Shown here: positions 28,166 to 40,100 of the stretch, one piece after another
Layout: each line of letters opens with the position of its first letter
Numbering within the stretch: the first letter of the stretch is position 1
Assembly (NCBI GenBank): GCA_903813345.2
Contig: CAIIXF020000005.1
Span: 13,645,375-13,709,374, forward strand
DNA: 64,000 nt
From: Owenia fusiformis
Taxonomy: Eukaryota > Annelida > Polychaeta > Sabellida > Oweniidae
Direction: 5' to 3'
The notes under the pieces: generated by a model
The model's input: only the letters and a program-made list of their open reading frames with translations
What the model was told of the DNA's origin: nothing
Databases searched by the model: none
Made by a program: the position numbers and the translations under genes

Positions 28166-28984
28166 GGTGATAACATGATCGGAATCACCAGTTAAAGGCC
28201 TGTTTAATATTTCTTTAGGGGAATTCATCCAATTTTAATATAAAAAGTAACGTATTTATTATTTAGATGGGGGCCAGCGGTTAAGACAGAGAGAAAGGGA
28301 AGAGGGAAAAAGTATCTTGAATGACTTAACATATATGATGAATGACGATGAATAATGATTAAAATATTATAATGATGTAATGATCAAAATAAAGAATTAA
28401 GATTGAAATATAGGTCGTTCAATAAGTAAAAATAATTTTGCTCTAAAACTTTTATTCTTTAATGTTTTAATTTATCATTCATCATTCAGATTTATACAGA
28501 AGAAGCATTTGATATTTGCCTAAATACCCTGAAAGAATTGTTGATATTGAAAATATCGCAGAAAGGTGGTTGCTTAGCAACTCGGAAATAGGTTCAGCGG
28601 AGCAGTTTTACTCACAGCATACTGCGGAAATTTCTCTTTCAGTCTTCAATGTCTATCAAGACTGTTAACTTACATTCACACGTATATTTTAGATCCAGAC
28701 TTCGAAATAATCAATAAACTGAATTTCTAAATTCATATAACCATAGGTAGTTAATCATAGCTTTACTTTTATCTTCTCACATGCAGTTACCCAATAGGCT
28801 AATATATAGAAGTTTCGCCACCCACTGTTTTCTCTTACCCCGTTTGGTTCAAAATGTTTAACATTATGTTTCATCGCAACTAAAGAGACCGTAAGAGCTT
28901 CTCTCTCGGGTGAATCTTCAAGGCGACTTTAAAGTGGCTCTTGCTATGAGTCATATTTTCGGGAGCCATTTTGCGGACACTAAA

Positions 28985-29055
28985 CTTTGCATTCGTTCGA
29001 CTTTGCTTCTCAAAAGAGCTTCGTCTTCACTTTATAACTAGTCTCTGTGCGGGTA
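28985..29055 (-). mobile_element. Diverged TACCCT element
   Basis: Reverse-orientation copy running from ctttgcattcgttcgac to ctctgtgcgggta. It is flanked by cggacactaaa and cggacattaaa (one mismatch), a probable old target duplication. Confidence 0.6.
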
Positions 29056-29919
29056 TACGGACATTAAAGACACATAAGAATGCTGTGGAGAATTGAAGTA
29101 AATGACCAAGTCCTATAAGTTATAGTTAGATATGTCTTTACGATGGAACAAATTCACAAGAAGTCGTGTATTTGAAAAAACTTAACTCAGTACCCCAGTA
29201 AGAAACTGGATATTATATCTCTGGAAAATGAAAAATGGGAAAATTTGGAGTTATAAGAATAAATTCAAGAAGCATGTCTTATCATGTCTTACATACACGT
29301 TACTCCCCCCCCCCTCTCAATCCACTCCCCCGCTCCATCCAATATTCATTTATTTCGATTATAGTTTGTATAACACATGGAAACTAACTTTAAAAAGTGA
29401 GCAATGTCATTAGTGTTGTGATAATAACGTCCCTTATACCTATTTATTACAGGTCGTGTAGACCATTGTTGCCTGATTTATAGCAAAACATTGACTTTTG
29501 CACGTTGGTGATGATGCGCCTTTTTTAATATATGAATATCTTAGAAGCGTATCAGTTAAAAAAAATACTAGAAGACCTAACATATTCTACCATGCAATGC
29601 GCCTATTCATTTGGCAATTCAATTGTAAATTTGAAAAAATATATCTTTCATATTTGTTGAGTTTACTTGCAGAAATCGCCTACTCCCCCCCCCCCCTCCA
29701 TCGGAGTCCCACCATTTCCCATTAGTCTACATGGAAATGACGATTTTCAAATGTTCATCAAATTTATCATCAATTTTTGACCTATTGTACTTGAGGAAAA
29801 AATTGGGAAAATTTGGAGAGATAGTCAAGTTACGTTTCCATTGATGTTATAAGTAATTACATCTCAGGGTAAGTAAATAAAAATTCAAACCTAAAGAGGC
29901 TTTAAGAAGTAGTTCAATG

Positions 29920-29995
29920 TACCCTTTGCATTCGTTTGACTTCACTTCTTAAAAGAGAGCTTCGTCTAGTTTAACTAGACTCTGCACGCAGGGTA
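29920..29995 (-). mobile_element. 76-bp TACCCT element, copy B
   Basis: Reverse-orientation copy of the 1225 element, flanked by the perfect 9-bp repeat agttcaatg (29911-29919, 29996-30004). Confidence 0.85.
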
Positions 29996-30004
29996 AGTTC
30001 AATG

Positions 30005-33000
30005 GGGAGCAAAGGTTGCCAAACTTATGGAGGGGAGTGTACATCCTGTCTTGTATGTCAATGAAATATTATTCAGACAAAGTTCGATACATGTCCAAGG
30101 ACAATTTTAACCAGAAAATATGGTCCTGAATGACAGATAAAGAGACCATAATTGGTATTTATAGTCCACCCCGGACATCACATTCTAGCTATAACGGACT
30201 AAAATACCTCAGGAAATATAGTCCATCGGCCTTGTTATTCTAGATAATATAGTCCAGGACTTTATTTTCCAGGACTAACGGACCATATGAAGCACGGTCC
30301 ATATTTACGTTGACAACGGTTAATACTTGAGATTGAACCTTGGGGCATCAATATTACATTGTTCTTGATAATGGTTCTTCAACGGGATGTGTTCCTATGT
30401 TGGAATTCTACATTGTAAAGAGCAGTATAAGTATGTCGACATCAAATAAAAGCAACCACCTGACCACGAGGTGAAAAACCACACGGGGTATTTTATCTTT
30501 CTCGAAAATTAGGTTATTTCGTTCTGTGTAATGCTAACAGGTAGTGATAATTAGTACGATATGATTCTAGGAACAGCATGGCTTCCCCATGGACTAATTA
30601 ATGAAAGATGATATCAGAGTAATATTGGTATATACAGTATATTTATAAGAATATGGAAGCAGGTGAAGCAGGTGATTTGATCAGAGAAGTATATTCATTC
30701 AGCAATCACTAAAGAAATATGTCGGAAGCCTTATACAGATCTTTTTAAGAAAAATCGTGACCAAGACCTTTTCGCAAAGGGAATACTCTACCGAAAAAGT
30801 CGACTAAAACCTGTCGCTAAAGGACGATGGATTCAACACAAGCTAACAGGTAAAATGCTTTGGTATAATAGCCAGTGTATATCTGTTTTTTGGTATCAGA
30901 TGTCTGTATATTGAGCCGTCCACTATATGAACACAGAGGTTGAATTAATACTACCATTAACGTTGCTACGCTATAATATGGGTTTGCTATTCACCTCGCG
31001 AACATCTGCATAGAATCGTATGAATAAATAGGTTTGAGGAACCAGTAAAATTAGATAACGTAAACAAAATCATAAGTATTGAAAAGCTTCATCATATGTA
31101 TTCTCGCAGTGTTTACTTACGAAAAATATTCTCTGTTAATATGGAATCGTGTGATCATGTGATGAGGAAAAATCGGAAAATCTTATTGGAAACGGTTACT
31201 ATGCAGAAAAATTTCAATATTACTTAAGATGAATAATCGAATCTGTTCTGACCTGATACGGAGATGCCTTTGAAAACCGTACAGTTTACAAAAGCCAATA
31301 AGTCCAGGTATGTCTAATAGATCTATTTTCCGTCAATGGATAATTCGGGAATAGATAATTTTTTAATAAATTTAATATGGTTTAAAAGGTCCAATATTAT
31401 ACTAGTACCTAGGCAGATGCAGCCAGGAGTCTGAGAAAGTAATAATAGTAATCTCAGTATGTATTAAGATCTACGAATCATCGAGTTCCATTGTATGCTT
31501 GTATGAAACTACAAACGTGATTGAGATGAACGATTCAAAGTTTAGCTGGCATAACGAGTATAAAGAATTTAATTTTATGGTCTACCTCGTAAGAGCGACG
31601 ACCCTCTCAGTTGACCTCATCTTTTTTACGTTTGGGGCTAAACTATAATCACAAACATGACACAAGATATAATGAAAAAAAAGATCACTATGCACTGTGT
31701 TGCTATTGTGTGCTTAAAGTAAATAAAACTAGTAAACAAGTATTTTTCACTATTGTTTCGCCCTTGGTCCCATCTTATCCTTTGATAAGAGGGGCCTATC
31801 GCACTAAAATACTGAAGAATTTTTGAAAATTGCCATATACTGTATGCTACCTCTGGGGTATTATTAAAAGTATATACATGGGCATACATATGTAGTGTTA
31901 TATATCATTTTAAAGCATATGATATACTCTTTCAGAATCAATAGGTTTTTAAGTCCCATTTTATAGGCTGTCATGGTTACAAGATTCCAAAAAAATACAT
32001 TGGGTTTGTGCTTGGACGTGATATCACGTCATTCGTAGTTAACGTATGTGCTTTATGACGTCATATTACGTCATTCGTAGGGAATGAGTTAAACGTCGAA
32101 AGCTGACTGGATAAAAGTCATACATATTTGTGTTTTCGTTAACACTGAACAAGTACTTGCAAAATAATAATGCTTTGCATACATACACCAGTATCGTATT
32201 GATCATATTAGTGAAAAATATATAAAGATAAAAATCCATGATTTAAAGTCCATCTTTGAAGAGCAATCTAAACATAAACCGTGTTCAGTTACTTTTAAAC
32301 TTCAAGTATAAATCAGCCGCTCAGAGAAATGTGTTAAATTTGTATATTCGTTCTTTATGCACACAAATTTTTTATTCGTGAATTTACAATGCTTGTAAAT
32401 CTTCATTGGGGAGATACTTAGTATTTGGCCTTGTATGGCAGAACGGAATTTAAAAATATTTTGATTTTTTTTCTTTCTTTTTACGTATTTATTTGCTTTG
32501 ATTTTAATTTTTTGATTGTTGACATTGAAATAAAGAACTTTTAACATGTTTTATAACATCTTGGGTATATAATACCAAGAGCAAAAGAATTTTAAACTTT
32601 GACAACTTAGTCGGAACTCGTCCCAATGTCAGGCTGTCAAAATGATGGCCCAAAGTGCCAGGAAGGGTTCAGGTCTAAAAGTTGTATTATATTTTAGTGT
32701 TAACATACTTTTAGATTCGTATCTTTTCCTTACAATCTCAGAAGATTTGTGAAAGGATTCCAAGTGCAAATAGGGGGTAAAATGGTAAAAATATTCATAG
32801 AAAAATAATACATTATTGTAAAGATCTTTAATTTTCCTCAAATAAAGTATCATGCAATTCGGGGATTTTTAGAAAAAGGCATGACAAGAAACGTGATACG
32901 TCAAATATTATAATTTTTTGTTTAGCTCGCTCGCTAGATCTGGTTTTCTTTCTCATGGATCAAAATGTGGCATTTGCACAACATGTACATGTGGTGTTTG

Positions 33001-33910
33001 CAAAGTAAAATCAAAAGCCTCGTAACACAATTAAATCTCCAGCTGACAACACGCAGCTTGTCGCGATCAGACTTTTATTTGCAACAGCATAAGCAGTGCA
33101 TGTGTGTTTGAATAGAGTGCCATAGAACTTTTTTACATACTGAACTCTATAGAAAACCCATTAGTAAATCAATACAACTGAATAAGAGAAAGAAAATGTG
33201 AATTTTCAAGAAATATGCAAGTTTTACAAATAAACCACACACACCCTTTAATTTCATCCCATCGTCCATCAAATATCAACCCATTTAAACGAAGTGGTAA
33301 TTATCGGTTCAAATCGATTTAACCTATTTCGAAATTGCAGAAAATACATGGAAATATTTATCAAGCGTAAATACTTCAATAAAGGATTAACTGTTATCAA
33401 TGATGCGGCACAAACGGCAGAACAAATTCATAAATAACCATTGAATAACAATAGATAAATAAATACACAATAACAAATGAACTGAACACAGTTAATGTTA
33501 TTTTGCTTTATATATTATTATAATTTCTGATTAAAAGCATTTGAGAGGGCACTGTGACCAATTAGGAAGGTTAAATGGACTGGTTGAATAAAGAAAGCAA
33601 ACTTGTAGGCCAGAAAAGAATGAGTCAAAAATCCTTTAATGTCTGTTGGATGTAGTGTATTTTTATTCATAAGTTTATTGACAGTAACATGATTATAACT
33701 CTTGCTCTTAATTTGAGTGATCGATCAGTTGCTGAGAAAACGCTTGTCAAAAAGCGCATATTATGTGATGTCGATATATCATGGTTTTTTGTCGTTTGAA
33801 ATATATACATTGTGTTTTCCACATATTTCGTGACAATAATGCAATCATAACTAGACTTTGGAAATTGAACAAGTTCAATTTCAGACTCCAGATGACAGAT
33901 TCGTTTACGC
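30005..33910. other. Gene-free stretch
   Basis: Holds atatagtcc-type degenerate repeats (30150-30300) and, at 31898, the word ttatatatcattttaaag followed by tgacgtcat about 160 bases on, as in the TIR elements at 3826 and 54062, but no clear ends. Otherwise nothing seen. Confidence 0.5.
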
Positions 33911-33913
33911 TGA

Positions 33914-34835
33914 GTCATCTAGAATAAGCCGAGTCATCCAGAATAAGCTGAGTCATCCAGAATAAGCCAAGGCATCCAGAATAAGCTGAGTCATTCAGAA
34001 TAAGCTGAGTCATCCAGAATAAGCCGAGTCATCCAGAATAAGCTGATGGATGGATGAATGGATGGATTGATAGGATAGGAAGGATAGGACAGAATAGGAA
34101 GGAAGGATAGGATAGAATAGGAAGAAAGGATAGGTAAGGATAGGAAGGATGGGAAAGAAGGATAGGATTGGATAGGATACGTGGGATGGATATAGCCGAG
34201 TGATCCAGAATAAGCCAAGTCATCCAGTCATATCCCTCTTTCCTATCCTTCTTATCCTATCCTTCCTATCCTATCCTATCCTTCCTTCCAGAATAGGAAG
34301 GAAGGATAGGATAGGATAGAATAGGAAGAAAGGATGGGATAGTATAGGATAGGAAGGAAGGATAGGATAGGAAGGATAGTAAAGAAGGATAGGATTGGAT
34401 AGGATAGGCTAGGTGGGATGGATATAGCCGAGTCATCCAGAATAAGCCGAGTCATCCAGAATAAGCCAAGTCATCCAGAATAAGCTGAGTCATCCAGAAT
34501 AAGCCGAGTCATCCATAATAAGGGGACGGATGGATGGATGAATGAATGGATTGATAGGAAGGATAGGACAGAATAGGAAGGGAGGATAGAATAGAATAGG
34601 AAGGAAGGATAGGATAGGATAGGATAGAATAGGAAGAAAGGATAGGATAGGAAGGATAGGATAGGATACGATAGAATAGGAAGAAAGAATAAGATAGGAC
34701 AGAATAGGAAGGATATGATAAGAAGGAAAGATAGGATAGGAAGGATAGGGAAGAAGGATAGGATAGGATAGGATAGGATAGGATAGGATAGGATAGGATA
34801 GGATAGGTAATAGGATAGGATGGATGGATATGATA
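33914..34835. repeat. Composite array: 19-bp gagtcatccagaataagcc and GGATA pentamers
   Basis: Blocks of a 19-bp repeat (33914-34045, 34193-34225, 34428-34520) alternate with (GGATA)n and (AAGGA)n tracts (34050-34190, 34226-34425, 34553-34820). The whole 19-mer plus pentamer composite is itself repeated. The minus strand is open as Ser/Tyr/Pro-rich frames, which are simple-sequence artefacts. Confidence 0.9.
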
Positions 34836-34859
34836 GATGGATGGATTTTTCAATATTGT

Positions 34860-37083
34860 CTGCACTACTCTTGACCTTCTATGAGGCTAGTACTATCATA
34901 TTGATTTTTTTTGAAAATTCAAAACGTCATAACTTTTGAACCGGAAGTCGGATCGAAATTTGGTTTGCAGATTTGGATTCCTGAGAAAATTCTACCCTTA
35001 GTTTATATGTCATACGTTGAATTTGGAGAACTTTTTGTTGTGACCTACTTTCTGGACGCCATATTTAAAAATCGGTAAGAGTAATCAAAAATCTAATGTC
35101 ATATGTTTGCTTCGGCTTTTTCTAAGCTACATGATGAAAAAAAGATTTAGGAGTTACGATTAACAACGACGGAGATAAATGACAGAATGTTGAAAATGTA
35201 AGATTTGACCTAGTTCTAGACCTTTGACCTAGATAAAAATTTGACTCAATTTCCGAGAAACTAGATCTAGGACCTAAATGGACCATATATAGGACTTGAC
35301 TCAATATCTTCTAGTTAACGAGAAAACTGGGAAAGAATAATAAAAAAAGAATAATAAGAATACTGACGAAAACAATAGACAGCATCGAATTAGTAGGACA
35401 TGATCTCCTAGTAAAAGTATATTCGATCCAAATCCTTCTTGTATTTAATATTCACCGATTTGGAGGAAATAAATATATTGAGCTAAACTCATCTTAAAAA
35501 TGTCAACGACTGGTTTAATAACCTCACATGTATCTAGTTATTACCCTTTGCATTCGTTCGACTTCACTTCTTAAAGAGAGCTCCGTGTAGTTTAACTAGA
35601 CTCTGCACGCAGGGTACGTAGTATTTACAGTGGCGTCCGATACCTCCATTTTGTTTTGGCAAGATACAATTGAATTTGAAAAAGTTAGACAGTTTGATCT
35701 ATGTTAAAATAATGGTGAATCTTTTACTCAATAGATATCCTGAAATCTGAAGGCAAGGTCATGATTTTAATATTACATTTGTTTAATAAAATTCAAATCA
35801 AGAGTTAACATCTTTCTGAAACTCAGACAATCTCTGCTATGCTCAAGAATAGAAGGAAACTGAGAGAAGGCGGTGATATCTCACGATGAGTTAACATATA
35901 TTTAGCTAAGTTTAAGGGCAAATCTTAACACATCTTTAAGGAACATATGCATCTTTTTAAAACGAGCTACTTTAGGGAGATAGACTTAAGAGTTCACACA
36001 AACGTTACATCTTGCTTCATCAAGCTTCGAACCCCTCCTCACCTCGGGATAGAACGTAGTGATTGAGCGTGGGAACCGACGATCCAAAGTTCACACAAAG
36101 ATGTCAAATTCTGAAACATGCAATTCCCACAATTTATAAATACTGAGATTATGATTTTTCTAAAAAACTCCAAATCAAAATATTTTATTTGGTATATAAT
36201 TTTATAATAGAGGAGTGTTCATTCATAATGACCTTAAATTTAGTTATTGAATTGAAGAATTATTAATAGTACAAAAAAGTCTTTAGAGCTACTTAATAGA
36301 AGCGGCAGTTGATAATTAGTTTTGTATAGTACCCATTTGTTCTTTCTTTGAATTGAAAATATAAAATTCAAAATTCAAATTCAAGTCCAAGTACAGGTGA
36401 CCCCAAAAACGTCACCCCTTAATTTGGGAATAAATATATCTCCGTTTTAAAGGACTTTTCATGATTTTTTGTGTAGATAGAGAGTTTAATGCATAAATCA
36501 TTGGAATTTACCTTATAAGCAGTCAGTGCATCATATCATATAAGGAGTTAATAAAAGGACCCTTGTTTAACAATTAATAAAACTTCAACGGACTTTGGTA
36601 AAATAAATTAAGGACTCTCTATATCATGTATATTACTATTTCAAAGTATTGAACAGTGGTTCTGAAACAGGACATAATTTTAAAATCTTTAATTTTGGTT
36701 GACACTAGATACAGACCATCCTCGTTCATAGGATATTTCAATTCTTTCCATAGCTGCTACAATAGAAGCCCGATCTTTGAGGTTTGCGTTGGCTTACAAG
36801 TTTGATTTCCAATGATAACTTCACCTTGAATTGATAATCCATTATGGCAAAAGTTGTCATGAATTAATATTTGTTTTATATGATTCAATGGAAATACAGT
36901 ATTTTTATGAGAGATAAACTGCAGTAAATGGTTGTTGAGTTTAATTCAATATATCGTTCAACGTTGATGTCACCTGAACAATCATTCAAAAATTCTAAAA
37001 TAAGTAGTAATTACAATTTCAGATATTGGAGTTACAAGATGTATATTCACCCTAGGGATAAATTATATTTCAGGTTGCCAGGC
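34860..37083. other. Upstream region of the MGAT4-like gene
   Basis: Contains TACCCT copy C (35542) and the 35848 word. No clear TATA/Inr pair or untranslated exon could be picked out. Confidence 0.4.
35542..35616 (-). mobile_element. 75-bp TACCCT element, copy C
   Basis: Reverse-orientation copy. The flanking 9-mers (tctagttat, cgtagtatt) match at only about 5 of 9 positions, so this insertion looks older. Confidence 0.8.
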
Positions 37084-37183
37084 ATGGCAAGGCTACGCCC
37101 CAGAGCATGGATTAAGCTTATATTGTCAACGATGATGATAGGCGTGATCTACTACCAAGCAAAGCTATTTACAGGATGTCCGG
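37084..37183 (+). CDS. MGAT4-like exon 1 (cytosolic tail and membrane anchor)
   Basis: Encodes a start MARLRPRAW followed by a hydrophobic stretch (LILSTMMIGVIYY), a classic Golgi type II signal-anchor. It ends in phase 1 at a strong donor (gtgagt at 37184). The frame stays open upstream to 36928, with other ATGs at 37039 and 36928, and there are acceptor-like cag sites at about 37021 and 37073, so a 5' untranslated exon may lie farther upstream. The 37084 start is chosen because it leaves a short basic tail before the anchor. Confidence 0.75.
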
Positions 37184-40100
37184 GTGAGTCAAATTCTACA
37201 AATGAAAGATCGTTAATCTTTTTTATTGACGAAATTTCGCTTTTTTGATATCTTTCATAATTTCATTAAATATCTACTACGCAAAATGTTTATTGGCGAA
37301 ACAATATGGTATCGCTTTACGTGTTTTAGACATATGAATCATTATCCGATCGCTAAAAATGTCATTAATTTACTGCATTAATTATCTGAAGAGTTTGAAT
37401 TCGAAGAAAATTCAAATGAGGGTTAATTTTATTTTCTTAAATGTCTGTAAGGGGTACATAACAATTGTTTAAACAATAAAAACAGACTATTTGCTGGATA
37501 AATAGATGGTAGCACGTGTAATGGTAGAAAATGGTAGGGCCAGAATACACGGAGGCATATGACAAGAATCACTTAATGTTTTGATCTATCAGATATTTCA
37601 ATTTGGATTTATAAAAAACATCATTGGATTTACTTTACGATCTTGTTGACATATTACCATTCTTTATATACTCAGGCAGGCAGTGAAAAAGTGTAAAACA
37701 GGCGGTGTCACTATTTTCTTATTTACCATCGCTATCCTGCCCAAGCAAAGTGGGCAAATTAAGGCGTTTTGCCGCCAGGTCATACCTATCTTCAAAATGA
37801 TGTAGTGAAATATTTTCATGGTGAAGATTTATTTCACTTTACATTTAATGAAAGTATCTATTTAATGAAAGTATCTACTAAAGCCTTCTAAAAAACAGAA
37901 ACAATACATTCACGGTACCCAACAAACGGCTATGTTCGAGATGATCTCCTAATGAGAGTATTTGAAATAAAGCGATGGCGAATGAGCTATCGGAAGGTGT
38001 ACGTATTGCATTATTATATTTACCCATAAAATTCACATTTGCAACCATAGTATTCCTTTACATCAATCATGTGTTTACTAATATATGGCTATTGGATACG
38101 TTTAAGCCTACAGTTAAGAGTATATTAGATCATTTTTTCCAATAATATGTAGTAACTGTTCATACATGGCATTATTTCATTATTGATACAGATGTTTTTC
38201 AAAAAATGCCTTTTTAATCAAATTTTTAAAACAGACTGTTTTACCAATTGTTTTGACTGAATTATTATTCCATAGGATTGATTTATCAATGCGGGATGGA
38301 GGTTTATACTTCTGTCAGCAACTTTGCAATTTGCCATAACATTCTGCTAATTTATTGCTATTAATATAGTGTCTCTATTTGTTACAATTAAAATAGTCAA
38401 TTACACAAGCATAAATGTTACAATAAAATGTCGACAGACACCACCAGTGTTGACTTCCAGTATAAACAACATGTTATCATGATTTTATCAACATTTTATT
38501 TTGATACAAAGGCAGTCTGTTATTTTAAACATATTCAGCATAGAAATGATATTATCTACATGATAAAAATCACGGAGATAAATAAACATAGATTTAAATA
38601 CATGGAAATCAGGAAATAGTGTTCCAGTGTACACGTATTCTCAATTGAATTTTTTCTTCCAGCTGGCATCTACTGTCCAAAACGCCAAATGGTCGCCATG
38701 AACGTGGAAGGTGCAAGCGTTGTATTCCCAAATATATCTAATGTTCGTATTCTTCAAAAAACGAACGTGTTAAAAAACATTTCCATCTCTAAGGTAAGTA
38801 ACTTACGGATTCAGTCTGGCCCATTATCTGAGTCATAGTTTTAATGGTTATTTATTTTGATCATAAGTACATCAGATCTTGAATTATATCATATCATATC
38901 ATATCAAACTCTTACTCAAAATACAATTGATTCCCTTGAAAATTAAAAATAGAAGAAAACAGCAAAGAATTATTTATTCAATGTTACATACGAGTTAATG
39001 CGAGGTAGCCAATTAATAATTGATTAATTAATTATTGGTTCCAATCGATTTTATTAATGTCAAGATATATTTTTATTTCTGTTTGAATCGCCGTCAATTA
39101 AATCTTTAAATTGATACACTGATAACAACAAAATTGTCAACAGCTTTTCATGAAAGATCAAAGGTATATTATTTGATAGGAATTGATAAAACCTGGAGTT
39201 GCCCCCCAAGCCCATCCAAATATTCCGAATGCGTTTTGTTGAATCATTGCGTTTGGCCACGTCTCCTGATGATCGTCTAAGCTCTTAAACCATTGCTCCT
39301 GTATAAGCATATGTATTTTCATCATTACAGACCTCCTGAATTTCTGTTCATTCCAGGGAATCTAAAGCGGACAGTATGTCTCCAGGAAGGTGTTGAATAC
39401 GTTTCTGCATTCAATGACACTGCAACTGCAGCTACATATTCATTAGGGCCGTGTTCAAAGCATTTGATAATCGTTGCAGATAAATTTGAAAGCGTGGAAA
39501 ATCGTATGCAAAATCGTTTTTATGTCACATCAGAGATGTCGATTGTATCATTAGAGAGAAATCAAATGTCTCGCGATTGCTTTGAGTACAAAGGACAAAA
39601 TGTATATTCACAGGAACCCGAATATTAAGGTTAAGTTTGAGTGCCTGGTGAAAATTGCAAAACAGTTTTTGATTATTAATCAGATCGTACATTTAATAAG
39701 TTTTTTGTTTTTGAAAAATTACAAATTCACAATGACACAACGGTTAATCTTTAATATTAATTAATACTTTATTACGACATAAGAGTATTTTAAAAATCAA
39801 ATCTCTTATAAAATAAAAGTGTGTACCATATAGTCTTTCATATATATGACATTGACATTTGACATTGACAGATGATCAGTAAATAATAAGTACTACTCTA
39901 TTTAGACCTGGGAGAGGTCAAAATAACAATCTGCATCTAAAGTAAAATTGAACATAGAAATTGCCAACTTGTTTGGAATGTTGTTCTAGCCGTGGGCTGT
40001 TGAAAGCCCATGTTCTAACATGAGAGTACTTAACAACGAACATGAAAGAGACATCTCTCTCATGCCTCGATCAGTACGTCATTTGCTATATGAGCCTGGT

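Noticed and set aside
34509-34865. 118-codon Ser/Tyr/Pro-rich frame
   Set aside because: Reads (TATCC)n simple repeats; no domain.
36020-36095. Minus-strand ggttcgaag, a possible B box
   Set aside because: No A box at the right distance and no cloverleaf.
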